64,000 nt of DNA from JAIXRY01 sp031972855 (GTDB taxonomy: Bacteria; Patescibacteriota; Minisyncoccia; Phycocordibacterales; UBA9973), in assembly GCA_031972855.1 (NCBI GenBank), contig DALYDY010000001.1, positions 124,001-188,000 on the forward strand, read 5' to 3'. Positions 55,796 through 64,000 of the stretch are shown here, one piece after another; within the stretch, counting starts at the first letter, position 1; each line of letters starts with the position of its first letter. The notes beneath the pieces were generated by a model that worked only from the letters and a program-made list of their open reading frames with translations, did not search any database and was not told the DNA's origin. Position numbers and translations under genes: made by a program.

Positions 55796-55814
55796 AAGCC
55801 CTTTAGGGGCTTTT
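55796..55814. terminator. Terminator at 55.8 kb
   Basis: AAAGCCC/GGGCTTT hairpin between the cupin gene and a convergent small gene. Confidence 0.7.
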
Positions 55815-56002
55815 TAGTTGTGAGACATTAGATAGCAGAATCTATCGTATCTTGCTTTTTCTATGGTCCCGCATTCAAATAATTCATTAAATATTTTCAA
55901 CGCTTCTTTTAGGGAATTAAATTCAAAACTTTCATATTCACCCTTTTTGATGTACCAAGCCAATTTACAATGAGTAGGTACTTGTAATAATTCTGCCTCC
56001 AT
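55814..56002 (-). CDS. Small hypothetical protein, 62 aa
   Basis: The product (LLQVPTHCKLAWYIKKGEYESFEFNSLKEALKIFNELFECG...) is a compact alpha/beta sequence with three to four Cys. No family is recognised. It has a terminator at its end and diverges from the hydrolase gene. Confidence 0.5.
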   Translation of the reverse strand: MEAELLQVPTHCKLAWYIKKGEYESFEFNSLKEALKIFNELFECGTIEKARYDRFCYLMSHN

Positions 56003-56071
56003 AATTAAAAAGAATTTATTATATATATTGTACGTTTTTTATTTTATAAAAACAAATGGTATATTTGGATT

Positions 56072-56641
56072 ATGAAAGAAGTAATAATCATACATGGTTG
56101 GGATGGAAGTCCCAATGAACCACTACATCAATATTTGAAAGGTCTTTTTGAAAAAGAAGGTTTCAATGTAAAAATCCCAAGTATGCCTCATCCAGAAACT
56201 CCAAATATAGAAGATTGGGTTTCTACTATAAAAGAAAATGTAAATAATCCAGAGAATACTATTTTTGTTGGCCATTCTGTTGGATGTCAGGCTGTACTTC
56301 GCTTTGTTGAAACATTAGATTTAATTGTTCCGAGAATTATTTTGTTTGCTCCTTGGATGGAATTAGATGAACAGACTATAGAAGATGAAGGGGAAGAAGT
56401 AGTAGAAATTGCACGTCCATGGATGGAAACACCTATTGATTTTGAAAAAATAAAATCAAATATAAAAAGTGGAATTGCAATTTTTTCTGACAACGATATT
56501 TATGTTCCAATTTTTCAAAAAGAGTTTTTTGAAAATAAATTAAATATAGAAACTCTAATTGAACACAATCAAGGACATTTCGATCCTTCAAGTGGATTCA
56601 CAGAATTACAAACAGACTTTGATATTATACTAGGAAAATAA
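56072..56641 (+). CDS. RBBP9/YdeN-family alpha/beta hydrolase
   Basis: 189 residues: the start VIIIHGWDGSPNEPLHQYLK, nucleophile elbow FVGHSVGCQAVLRF with catalytic Ser, a late Asp (FSDNDIYVP) and His (NQGHFDPSSGF). It is a small serine hydrolase of unknown substrate. A TATATT box lies close before the ATG. Confidence 0.9.
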   Translation: MKEVIIIHGWDGSPNEPLHQYLKGLFEKEGFNVKIPSMPHPETPNIEDWVSTIKENVNNPENTIFVGHSVGCQAVLRFVETLDLIVPRIILFAPWMELDEQTIEDEGEEVVEIARPWMETPIDFEKIKSNIKSGIAIFSDNDIYVPIFQKEFFENKLNIETLIEHNQGHFDPSSGFTELQTDFDIILGK

Positions 56642-56670
56642 ATAAAACTCCCCGTAAGGGGAGTTTTATT
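56641..56670. terminator. Bidirectional terminator
   Basis: AATAAAACTCCCC/GGGGAGTTTTATT with a GTAA loop between convergent genes. Confidence 0.85.
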
Positions 56671-56682
56671 TATTTGTGAATA

Positions 56683-56949
56683 TTATTCACGTGGGCGGTC
56701 TTCTTTTGGACGAGCGATTGAAACGCGGATTCCGCGTCCATCGAGCTCTTTTCCATCAAGTTCTGAAATTGCACGTTCTGCTTCTTCAGCTGAACTCATT
56801 TCAACGAACCCGAAGCCTTTTGAGCGACCTGTCATTTTATCCATAATCACAGCTGCAGATTCTACAGTTCCGATTGTTTGGAAGAATGCACGTAGTGAAT
56901 CATCTGTGGTTTTCCACGCGAGTGATCCAATGTAAAGTTTTTTCTCCAT
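56683..56949 (-). CDS. RRM-domain RNA-binding protein
   Basis: 88 residues from the ATG at 56949: RNP2 (KLYIGSLAW) and RNP1 (KGFGFVEM) with their aromatic RNA-contacting residues, and an acidic/Arg-rich end (RPKEDRPRE). Such small RRM proteins are known as cold-responsive RNA chaperones in cyanobacteria and occur in CPR genomes. The longer frame adds a non-RRM stretch and is rejected. Confidence 0.92.
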   Translation of the reverse strand: MEKKLYIGSLAWKTTDDSLRAFFQTIGTVESAAVIMDKMTGRSKGFGFVEMSSAEEAERAISELDGKELDGRGIRVSIARPKEDRPRE

Positions 56950-57144
56950 AGGTATATGTTCTAGTTTATCACTTTCGACCGTATCCAAAACCAACAGCAC
57001 CTATAGAGAAAACTCGATACGAAGCAGTAGCAGAAGATACTCTATAAGTAAAGCACACTTACAGACAAAAAGGAAGGGGTATAAATTAAGTTATGTGTTA
57101 TATAATTGCTGTTATTAGTAGTTTTTTAATTTTTTCTGTATTAT

Positions 57145-57522
57145 ATGCTGTCATTTATAGGTATTTTACTTCTTGCAACTATAGCTTCTGTTATTGTTGG
57201 TATGATTTGGTACACCCCATTTGCTTTTGGTTCTATTTGGATGCGCCTTTCTGGTGCTTCTATGGAAGAAGGATCAAACATTAAAGCAATGGCTTTAGGT
57301 ATTTTGATTAGAATTCTTGCAACTTTTGGTTTGTTTGTATTTACTGTTGCTACAGGTGCAAATCCTTTGTTTGTTGCTGGTATGTTGTGGATATCTGTTA
57401 TTGTTCCTGGATATCTATCTTCAATGCTTTATAACAAAATGAATTGGAGATTAGCCTTGATTCATTCTGGGTATGATATTATTTCTCTAGTTGCTGGTGC
57501 TTTGGTTTTGATGTATTTGTAA
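57145..57522 (+). CDS. DUF1761 membrane protein
   Basis: 125 residues with four helices; GMIWYTPFAFGSIWMRLSG and the final LALIHSGYDIISLVAGALVL fit DUF1761. Function is unknown. TATTAT lies immediately before the ATG. Confidence 0.75.
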   Translation: MLSFIGILLLATIASVIVGMIWYTPFAFGSIWMRLSGASMEEGSNIKAMALGILIRILATFGLFVFTVATGANPLFVAGMLWISVIVPGYLSSMLYNKMNWRLALIHSGYDIISLVAGALVLMYL

Positions 57523-57530
57523 AATATAAA

Positions 57531-57580
57531 ACAACCAATAAAAAAATCTCTCACTAGTGAGAGATTTTTTTATTGGTTGT
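57531..57580. terminator. Perfect 50-base palindromic terminator
   Basis: ACAACCAATAAAAAAATCTC... mirrors exactly over 50 bases between two convergent genes. Confidence 0.9.
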
Positions 57581-57582
57581 TT

Positions 57583-57786
57583 TTAAAGTCTAAACAAGTC
57601 TTTTAATAGTGTATTCCAGCTTTTATTAAAGTTTGTAACTATTAAGTAAGAAGGAATAAAAAATATAGCCAAAATAAAAAATAACAACAATTTAAGAGTT
57701 TTCTCAATTATTGTAAAAATAACTCCAGAGATATCTTTACTACTTCCTTTTGTTCCTTCCCAAAGTTCTTTAAAAAAGTCTTCCAT
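57583..57786 (-). CDS. Small membrane protein, 67 aa
   Basis: One central hydrophobic helix (TLKLLLFFILAIFFIPSYLI) with charged ends. No family is recognised. It ends at the shared terminator. Confidence 0.5.
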   Translation of the reverse strand: MEDFFKELWEGTKGSSKDISGVIFTIIEKTLKLLLFFILAIFFIPSYLIVTNFNKSWNTLLKDLFRL

Positions 57787-57875
57787 ATATAAAGAATATA
57801 CAATGTATAGTCCAAAAATGCTAGTCTAGTAGTATTTTTATAAAAGAATATAATTAAATAAAACTAAATAAAAAA

Positions 57876-58532
57876 ATGAAAACAAAGGAAGAATTAAGAA
57901 GAAGATTCTTCTTAAAAGAAGAGCAGTGGCAAGAATTGACTATGGAATATTACTATAGAGAATCAGTTTATATTGATTTTTATTATGACGATTCAATTTT
58001 TTCCTTGTCTAGACAAAATCTATGGCTTCGTAAAAGATTTGATCAAAAATCAAATTTTGTTTATCAATTGATAAAGTTGGATAATTCTGGAAATTTAGAT
58101 TCATATGAAAAATATGATGACTTAGAAAAAATTAAGGAAATGTGCAATATTATTAATTTTGATGAAATTGATTCTAAATTAAAAACATTTTGTGAACTAA
58201 ATGTTCATAAAGAAACAATTTGTATTCCTCACATCACAGAAGGACTTGGGCATATTGGATTTAAAGTTACTAAGAATTTTGTAACAAGCCCTAATGATTC
58301 TTCATGGTCCTACACTGTTTATGATTTAAAATATATTAAAGGTGTTGAAGGTCTTTCTCTTCCTGAAAAAACACGCGTTATTGATTTAATGTGTAAAGAA
58401 TCAAAATGGGATAATACATATATGTATGGTAGGGTTATTGAATATTTAAGAAATTTTTCTCCAGACCATTTTACAAAATTAGTTAATAATTTTGTTTGCC
58501 CTCCTTTTCCTGAAAATATTGCCGTTATTTAA
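57876..58532 (+). CDS. CYTH/thiamine-triphosphatase-like protein
   Basis: 218 residues. The segment ESVYIDFYYDDSIFSLSRQNLWLRKRFDQKSNFVYQLIKL has the CYTH layout (an early Glu/Asp pair, then xRxR and a Lys strand), as in ThTPase-type tunnel enzymes that bind triphosphates. The classical N-terminal ExExK motif is not clear, so the assignment is tentative. Confidence 0.55.
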   Translation: MKTKEELRRRFFLKEEQWQELTMEYYYRESVYIDFYYDDSIFSLSRQNLWLRKRFDQKSNFVYQLIKLDNSGNLDSYEKYDDLEKIKEMCNIINFDEIDSKLKTFCELNVHKETICIPHITEGLGHIGFKVTKNFVTSPNDSSWSYTVYDLKYIKGVEGLSLPEKTRVIDLMCKESKWDNTYMYGRVIEYLRNFSPDHFTKLVNNFVCPPFPENIAVI

Positions 58533-58553
58533 GCCCCCTTATAGGAGGCTTTT
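58531..58553 (+). terminator. Terminator at 58.5 kb
   Basis: AAGCCCCCT/AGGAGGCTT with one mismatch, followed by T-rich sequence. Confidence 0.7.
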
Positions 58554-58600
58554 CTTTTTGTGTTACAATAAGTTCCTACTAGAATAATTAAATAAAAAAT

Positions 58601-59218
58601 ATGTCATTTATAAAAAATCTTTCATGGCGCTATGCAACAAAAATGTTTGATTCAAACAAAAAAGTTGAAAGTGCTCATGTAGAAAAAATATTAGAAGCCG
58701 TAAGACTTGCTCCAACATCTTTTGGTCTACAACCATTCCATGCGACCGTTGTAGAAAATCAAGAACTCAAAGATAAGCTTCAAGGTTTTGCTTGGAATCA
58801 AGCTCAAATTGGCTCATCTTCACAAGTACTTGTTTTTTCATATAGAACAGATATCTTAGCTAGAATTAATACTTACTTTGAAATGGTTTCTGGAGGTAGT
58901 GAAGAGGTTAGAAAAGGAATGGGAGAATACGAAACAATGATGAAAAATTTTGCAGAAGGTATGTCAGAAGAAAAAATTTCTTCATGGGCTGCAAAACAAG
59001 CATACATTGCTCTTGGATTTGCTCTTGCTACTTGTGCGGAGCTTGAGATAGACTCTTGTCCTATGGAAGGATTTGATCCTATTGCTTTTAAAGAAGCTTT
59101 AGAACTTCCAGAAAATATAACCCCTGTAGCACTTCTTCCAATTGGTTACAGATCAGAGAGTGATATTGTACGTGCTAAAGTTCGTTTTCCAGAAACTGAT
59201 CTATTTTCAAATAAATAA
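58601..59218 (+). CDS. Nitroreductase-family flavoprotein
   Basis: 205 residues. The N-terminus FIKNLSWRYATKMFDSNKKVES and EAVRLAPTSFGLQPFHATVVEN carry FMN-binding residues; AYIALGFALATCAELEIDSCPMEGFDP and LPIGYRSESD complete the fold. It is an NAD(P)H-dependent FMN enzyme of the NfsB type; the physiological acceptor is unknown. Confidence 0.92.
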   Translation: MSFIKNLSWRYATKMFDSNKKVESAHVEKILEAVRLAPTSFGLQPFHATVVENQELKDKLQGFAWNQAQIGSSSQVLVFSYRTDILARINTYFEMVSGGSEEVRKGMGEYETMMKNFAEGMSEEKISSWAAKQAYIALGFALATCAELEIDSCPMEGFDPIAFKEALELPENITPVALLPIGYRSESDIVRAKVRFPETDLFSNK

Positions 59219-59220
59219 AC

Positions 59221-59263
59221 ATAAAAATAAAAAACTGGATTTAATCCAGTTTTTTATTTTTAT
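59221..59263. terminator. Terminator after nitroreductase gene
   Basis: ATAAAAATAAAAAACTGGATT paired with its near-perfect complement. Confidence 0.85.
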
Positions 59264-59295
59264 GTTAAGAATGGTTTTGTTATACTAGATATATT

Positions 59296-59916
59296 ATGAA
59301 AAAATACATTTCAGAACTTATTGGAACTTTTATTTTGTCACTAGTTGTTGCTTTGGCTGTTGGTGGGGGAGCTTTCTCTATATCAATACCAGTCTTAGCA
59401 GCTATAATCATCGGAATATTTTTCTATACAATTGGTGGAATATCTGGAGCACATTTAAATCCTGCTGTAACAATAGCAATGATTGCAACAAAAGAAATAG
59501 AAGGTAAACAAGGAATTGCTTATTTAGCATCTCAATTTATTGGTGGAGCTTTTGCTCTTGTTGTTGCAGGAATGTTTAATTTAAGTTCAAATCTTCCTTC
59601 CACTTCTGTGTCTATGGGTTCTGGGATAGCTGAAGCTGTTGGTGCATTTGTTTTTGCTTTTGGTGTAGGGGCTGTTTACTATAAGAAAGTAAATTCTACA
59701 ATCTCAGGAATTGTTGTTGGTATGTCATTTATTATTGGTGTTTCAATTGCTGGTCTTCTTGGTTCTTATGGCTTCATTAATCCAAGTATCTCACTTGCTT
59801 CTGGGGTTTTTGATATGTTCTATCTACTCGGACCTATTATAGGTTTTACTATTGGTTTTATGTTTTATAAATGGCTTATAGATTCACCTAGTATTCAAGT
59901 ACAAGTAGTTGAATAA
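59296..59916 (+). CDS. Aquaporin/glycerol facilitator-like channel (MIP family)
   Basis: 206 residues with six helices and two half-helices. The first box is intact (SGAHLNPAVTIAM); the second is INPSISLASG, with NPS in place of NPA and Ser instead of the selectivity Arg region's usual NPARS. Transport of water or a small solute is expected, but selectivity is probably altered. TATACT (59281-59286) lies 9 bases before the ATG. Confidence 0.9.
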   Translation: MKKYISELIGTFILSLVVALAVGGGAFSISIPVLAAIIIGIFFYTIGGISGAHLNPAVTIAMIATKEIEGKQGIAYLASQFIGGAFALVVAGMFNLSSNLPSTSVSMGSGIAEAVGAFVFAFGVGAVYYKKVNSTISGIVVGMSFIIGVSIAGLLGSYGFINPSISLASGVFDMFYLLGPIIGFTIGFMFYKWLIDSPSIQVQVVE

Positions 59917-59953
59917 TAAAAACAAAACCCTTAGTATAGGGTTTTGTTTTTAT
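59914..59953. terminator. Terminator after aquaporin gene
   Basis: AATAAAAACAAAACCCT and complement with a TAGTAT loop. Confidence 0.85.
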
Positions 59954-59980
59954 TTAAATAATGATACATACTGTAGGAAT

Positions 59981-60826
59981 ATGAGCATCACACTAAAAAG
60001 AGTAATAAAAATAAGTCGACCTAGATTTTGGTTGTATGAACTCGGGACATTTTTTGTGGGAGTTATTGCTGGAGGATTTTTTGGTGTTTCTATTATAAGT
60101 CTTATTGTGTGGGGGCTTTATTTTTTAATTTCAGCAAATATTTTAATTTATGGAATAAATGATATATATGATTATGATACGGATAAATTAAATCCAAAAA
60201 AACAAAACTATGAAGATTTATTAAATCCAACAGATCACAAAAAAATATATTTTTGGATTTTGATAACAAATATACCTTTTGCTTTTTTTGTTTTTAATTT
60301 ATCAAAGGCTACAATAATTTCTCTATTTTTCTTTGTGTTTTTTGCTACTTTTTATTCTGCAAAACCTATTCGAGCAAAAGCTCGTCCTTTCCTAGATTCA
60401 TTTTTTTCTGCGGGTCACTATGTAGCAACAGGTGTGTTTGGATATTTTCTAACAAATCCTGAGTATGCGTTTCCTTTGTGGGGAATTGTAGCTGGGATGT
60501 CTTGGGCTATTTCTATGCACGCATACTCTGCTGTTCCTGATATTGAATCTGATGCAAATGGAGGCTTGCAAACAATTGCGACCTATTTAGGTAAAAATAA
60601 AACAATATTGCTGTGTTCTTTTTTGTACACAGTCTCAGCAATTATTGGGTCTATATTGGTAGGGTGGTGGATTTCAATTTTACTTATTCCGTATTTGGTT
60701 ATAATGTATAAATCTTATTTTGCTGATGAAATTTTTCTTTTTAAACTTTATAAATATTTTCCAATATTAAACGCATTCTCTGGAATGGTTATCTTTTGGA
60801 GTTTGTTATTAAAAATAATTTTATAA
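59981..60826 (+). CDS. UbiA-family prenyltransferase, possible lycopene elongase
   Basis: 281 residues from the ATG at 59981, after the terminator; the longer frame runs through that hairpin. About eight helices carry the two Asp-rich motifs, NDIYDYDTDKLNPKK and DIESDANGGLQTIATYLG. The opening SRPRFWLYELGTFFVG resembles archaeal and actinobacterial lycopene elongases (LyeJ/CrtEb), which add C5 units to lycopene to give C50 carotenoids. Facing crtI and crtB supports that role over quinone or heme prenylation. Confidence 0.75.
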   Translation: MSITLKRVIKISRPRFWLYELGTFFVGVIAGGFFGVSIISLIVWGLYFLISANILIYGINDIYDYDTDKLNPKKQNYEDLLNPTDHKKIYFWILITNIPFAFFVFNLSKATIISLFFFVFFATFYSAKPIRAKARPFLDSFFSAGHYVATGVFGYFLTNPEYAFPLWGIVAGMSWAISMHAYSAVPDIESDANGGLQTIATYLGKNKTILLCSFLYTVSAIIGSILVGWWISILLIPYLVIMYKSYFADEIFLFKLYKYFPILNAFSGMVIFWSLLLKIIL

Positions 60827-60859
60827 AATAAAAACCTCACATTGTGAGGTTTTTATTTT
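60825..60859. terminator. Terminator between UbiA-like gene and crtI
   Basis: AAAATAAAAACCTCAC/GTGAGGTTTTTATTTT around a 3-base loop between convergent genes. Confidence 0.9.
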
Positions 60860-60865
60860 ATTTGT

Positions 60866-62383
60866 CTAAACTTCTTTTAGTGGTTCTGGGTCAGATATTT
60901 TTTCAATTCTTTTGTAAACTAGTTCTGCAGAAATGAGACATATAGGAACTCCAATTCCAGGGTTTGTTCCTGCTCCAACAAAAAATAGATTTTCAACCTT
61001 TTTTGATATATTGTTTGGTCTGAATATTGCTGTCTGTGGAAGAGTGTGAGCGAGTCCTAAAGCTGTTCCTTTGAATGCATTGTAGTCTTGTATAAAATTA
61101 TCAACACTGTAAATTTCTTTTGTTATAATTCTTTCTTTGAGATTTGGTATGTCCAATTCTTTTTCCATTAATGAAAGTATTTTATCAGCGTATAATTCTT
61201 TCTCTTCCTCTGTATGAGATAGGCCTGCTGCAATCGGGACCAAGACAAAAATATTTTCAGTATTATCTGGAGATATACTGTTGTCAGATTTTGATGGGGC
61301 ACATACATAGAGTGCTGGATATCCTGGCCATGTAGGATGCTTGAATATTTGATCAAAATTCTCTTTCCATGTTTTAGGGAAGAAAAGGTTGTGATGTGAT
61401 AGTGTCGGAACTTTTCCATCTATTCCCAAATACATAATAAATGCACTTGGAGCAAGAGTCCTTTTGTCCCAATATCTCTGATTGTGTTCTCGATATTCTT
61501 CTTGAATAAGAACTTGTTCTGTGTGGTGATAGTCTGCATTTGAAATAACCATATCAGCATCAATAACCGATCCATTTTCCAAAGTAACACCTGTAGTTTT
61601 TCCATCTACAATATTTATTTTTTTAACAGGTGAATTTATTTTTATTTCAGTACCATATTTCTCTGATACTGTAACAAGAGCTTTTGTTACTTCATAAAGA
61701 CCTCCTTTTGGGTACCAAACCCCAAGACCGAAGTCTACATAATTCATCAATGTATATATGCCTGGAGTATCATAAGGAGATGTTCCAAGTAGTACTGTCT
61801 GATACTGCATGACTTTTTGTAAAAGATCGTTTTTGAATAATTTATTTATTATGGTGCTTTGTTTTGAAAAGATAGGAAGCTTTCTTCCTAGAGTCATTAC
61901 TCTTTTGTTGAAGAAATCAAAAATAGAATCATAGTTTTTGTACATGAATTCTTGTTTTGCAACTTCATATTGAAATTTTGTTTGTGACAAAAATTTTTCA
62001 AGAACATCTCCACTGCCTTTTTCTAATGATTCAAAAGTTTCTTTGTTTTTTTCTAGGTCTGCAAAGAAATCAAAAAATCCATCACCTTGCTGGAATACTC
62101 TATAAGAAGGGGATAGTAATTGTAGTTCTAAGTGATCATTAATATCCTCGCCTAATACTTTAAAGAAATCTTCAAAAACATCTGGCATCATATACCAACT
62201 TGGACCTTTGTCGAAAATAAACTTTCCTTTATTAGTATCTTTTACGATTAGAGAAGCTCTACCTCCTGGCATGTCATTTTTTTCTAAAATCGTAACCTTA
62301 TATCCTTTTTTTGAAAGTAGACAAGCTGAAGCAAGTCCTCCTATTCCTGATCCTATAATAATTATGTGTTTTTGTTTATTCAT
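60866..62383 (-). CDS. crtI: Phytoene desaturase
   Basis: 505 residues. The FAD-binding Rossmann motif IIIIGSGIGGLASACLLSKKG with MPGGRA opens the protein, and FFVGAGTNPGIGVPICLISAELV closes it, as in CrtI. It converts phytoene to lycopene or a related desaturated product at the membrane. The start overlaps the end of crtB by eight bases. Confidence 0.93.
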   Translation of the reverse strand: MNKQKHIIIIGSGIGGLASACLLSKKGYKVTILEKNDMPGGRASLIVKDTNKGKFIFDKGPSWYMMPDVFEDFFKVLGEDINDHLELQLLSPSYRVFQQGDGFFDFFADLEKNKETFESLEKGSGDVLEKFLSQTKFQYEVAKQEFMYKNYDSIFDFFNKRVMTLGRKLPIFSKQSTIINKLFKNDLLQKVMQYQTVLLGTSPYDTPGIYTLMNYVDFGLGVWYPKGGLYEVTKALVTVSEKYGTEIKINSPVKKINIVDGKTTGVTLENGSVIDADMVISNADYHHTEQVLIQEEYREHNQRYWDKRTLAPSAFIMYLGIDGKVPTLSHHNLFFPKTWKENFDQIFKHPTWPGYPALYVCAPSKSDNSISPDNTENIFVLVPIAAGLSHTEEEKELYADKILSLMEKELDIPNLKERIITKEIYSVDNFIQDYNAFKGTALGLAHTLPQTAIFRPNNISKKVENLFFVGAGTNPGIGVPICLISAELVYKRIEKISDPEPLKEV

Positions 62384-63224
62384 ATTTGTTTAAGATTGTT
62401 TTTATAAAAACAATAAATTTTTCTTTTGTATTTAAACTTGTTCTTTTGCTAATATTGTAATTGCTTTCTTTTATTTTTTTTAACAATCTCGAATATCTAT
62501 TGTAAGACAAAAGTATTGCGAATCTCGTATATATAGGTAATAGTTTTATACCCTCTCTCCCAATAATACCAAGTTCGCGAGTTCTTTTTTCTTGTATATC
62601 CATATATTTTATCCAATCTATATTCTTTTCTTGTAACCCTATTTGTCTTATAAAATCTTTTTGTTTTAAATTACAATTTTCTAACTCGTCTTGAGGTAAG
62701 TATATACGAGATCTCTCTTCATAATCATTTCGTGCGTCTCTAATAAAGTTTACCATTTGGAACATTTCAGCCATTGCTTTTGCGTGAGGTTTCCAATCTC
62801 CCTGTGCTTTTGTTATATATCCCATAACATATCCTATTATTACAGCCGATCCATACATGTATTCCTCCAATTCTCTATAAGTATTATATATATACTTACT
62901 TGTATCTTTTTCCATTGATTGAAAAAAAGCGTCAAAAATTTCTTCCTCTATAGCAATTTCTTTTTGTAAAATCCTCGTACTTTCTTGAACTATATTTTGA
63001 TTGTAATTATTTTTCCAAGCATTACGCCATTTATTTAGAGCAATTTTTGCTTCTTCGTCTTTAAAATCGGTATCTACAATTTCATCAACAATTCTTACGA
63101 ATGCATAAAATATCCAAGTCTGATACCTTTGTCTTTTTGGAAAGAATAAAGTAGCAACATAAAATGTGTTGCTGTATTTTTTAATAATATTCTTTGAGTT
63201 TTTAATTTGTTCCTTTGTGTACAT
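62376..63224 (-). CDS. crtB: Phytoene synthase
   Basis: 282 residues of the squalene/phytoene synthase family. The first Asp-rich site is DEIVDTDF, the second NFIRDARNDYEERSRIYLPQDEL, with YMYGSAVIIGYVMG between them. It condenses two geranylgeranyl diphosphates to phytoene. It lies between crtI and the prenyl diphosphate synthase with overlapping ends, forming one operon. Confidence 0.93.
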   Translation of the reverse strand: MYTKEQIKNSKNIIKKYSNTFYVATLFFPKRQRYQTWIFYAFVRIVDEIVDTDFKDEEAKIALNKWRNAWKNNYNQNIVQESTRILQKEIAIEEEIFDAFFQSMEKDTSKYIYNTYRELEEYMYGSAVIIGYVMGYITKAQGDWKPHAKAMAEMFQMVNFIRDARNDYEERSRIYLPQDELENCNLKQKDFIRQIGLQEKNIDWIKYMDIQEKRTRELGIIGREGIKLLPIYTRFAILLSYNRYSRLLKKIKESNYNISKRTSLNTKEKFIVFIKTILNKYE

Positions 63225-64000
63225 TATGATGTTCTTTTTTCTATCAACAAAATTAAATCTAAAAGAATTTTTTTTGTATTATCTTTTATATCTTCATTTT
63301 CAATATTTATCTTTGCTTTTTTTAATTTTTCAAATACTTCATTTCTCAACTCACCAACCAATCCACTTGTTCTTATTCTTTGTTTAAATTCATTTGTAAT
63401 AAGATTTCTATTCTTTGATCCAAATATTTTATTAAATTCTTTTGTTAATAATAAATCATTTTGATTTTTTATCTTTGCATTAATAAGTGTTGGTTGTCCT
63501 TCTACTATATCTGTAAATCCGTGCTTACCCAAATCTTCATCTTCACTCATTATATCAATCAAATCGTCGGTTATTTGGAAACATGTTCCAAGATTGTCTC
63601 CATAAACATAAACCCAGTCACTAGGTTTTTTGTCTGACAGTATTACACCAAGTTCAAGTGGGCGAGTGCATGTATATCGAGCTGTTTTTAAAAGCATGCA
63701 TTCTAAAATATTTTTTTCCAATGGGTCTTTTTGATTTCTATTATCCAAGTCAATCATTTGTCCAATAACAACTTCGTTGATTAATTTTTTCCAAATATTC
63801 AAACTCTCTTTTGGTTGTGGAAAAGAAAAGAAGGAATTATATGCCCAATTAAAAAGAAGGTCAGCAATAAGTATTGCTTGATGTTCGTTTATAGGTTCTT
63901 TATATATTTTTTTTGAGAATGTGTGTATAGCTTCTGTTCCATGCCTTAAATCTTGTTCATCCATAATATCATCCTCTACTAGAGCCATAAGATGTATAAG
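63224..64000 (-). CDS. Polyprenyl (geranylgeranyl) diphosphate synthase, partial
   Basis: The frame continues past the right window edge, so the N-terminus is missing; in-frame codons upstream of the first ATG read LIHLMALVEDD. The first Asp-rich motif region is VEDDIMDEQDLRHG and the second is QITDDLIDIMSEDEDLGKHG. It elongates isoprenyl diphosphates; GGPP would feed crtB. Chain length cannot be decided without the residues before the first motif, which lie mostly outside. Confidence 0.88.
   Translation of the reverse strand, partial: LIHLMALVEDDIMDEQDLRHGTEAIHTFSKKIYKEPINEHQAILIADLLFNWAYNSFFSFPQPKESLNIWKKLINEVVIGQMIDLDNRNQKDPLEKNILECMLLKTARYTCTRPLELGVILSDKKPSDWVYVYGDNLGTCFQITDDLIDIMSEDEDLGKHGFTDIVEGQPTLINAKIKNQNDLLLTKEFNKIFGSKNRNLITNEFKQRIRTSGLVGELRNEVFEKLKKAKINIENEDIKDNTKKILLDLILLIEKRTS

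Noticed and set aside
59908..59980. A longer start for the UbiA-like gene at 59909
   Set aside because: The extra 24 codons lie over the aquaporin terminator hairpin and encode a polar Asn/Cys-rich stretch before the conserved N-terminus.
1..64000. CRISPR array, rRNA operon, transposase or insertion sequence
   Set aside because: No regularly spaced direct repeats, rRNA core sequences or transposase motifs were recognised on either strand; the only recombinase is the serine integrase.

Overview
The window looks like a chromosomal segment from a small-genome, AT-rich bacterium of the Candidate Phyla Radiation (Patescibacteria, Parcubacteria-like). The evidence is compact spacing, short divergent housekeeping proteins, an almost complete lack of Shine-Dalgarno sequences, a GH3-family protein, a PilM/N/O-PilB type IV pilus set and a DNA polymerase I with a collapsed proofreading domain. 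The lineage is inferred from gene content, not from a marker-gene tree. The genetic code is standard (TGA is used as stop). No rRNA genes and no CRISPR array were seen; eight tRNA genes were found.

Layout. 1-3.9 kb is the origin region: yidD (cut by the window edge), rnpA and rpmH on the minus strand, then dnaA, AT-rich spacers with DnaA boxes, and dnaN. 3.9-39.7 kb is the ordinary backbone: a class A penicillin-binding protein, tyrS, ruvC, ruvB, ruvA, pilB, two secreted or surface proteins, tsaE, polA, a holA-like gene, a DsbB plus thioredoxin pair, mutM, rpsT, a GH3 gene, a sigma factor in two frames, ruvX, pilM/pilO, rplS, a NUDIX gene, a VKOR fusion and a cobalamin adenosyltransferase. 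Between these lie tRNA genes accompanied by unusual repeats built from tRNA 3' ends.

39.7-53.0 kb is an accessory island of visibly different composition. It starts at tRNA-His, where a large serine recombinase gene reads into the 3' half of the tRNA. It carries small plasmid- or phage-like genes, a DUF4143-type ATPase, a PIF1-like helicase, a fusion of a tRNA-dependent cyclodipeptide synthase to a family 3 solute-binding domain, a PnuC-like membrane protein, a Bacteroidota-style lipoprotein, and a complete diversity-generating retroelement (DGR): variable protein, template repeat, Avd on the opposite strand, and reverse transcriptase. In the DGR all 19 differences between template and variable repeat fall on template adenines.

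53.0-64 kb returns to the backbone: PAP2, DUF2231, cupin, RBBP9-like hydrolase, RRM protein, CYTH-like protein, nitroreductase and aquaporin. It ends with a carotenoid cluster: a UbiA-family prenyltransferase facing crtI, crtB and a prenyl diphosphate synthase cut by the right edge. The gene set suggests lycopene synthesis and perhaps elongation to a C50 carotenoid.

Expression signals. Many genes have a TATAAT-like -10 box only 7-11 bases before the start codon, which implies leaderless or nearly leaderless mRNAs. Intrinsic terminators with long A/T-flanked stems separate most units. All statements come from reading the sequence; no database search was run.
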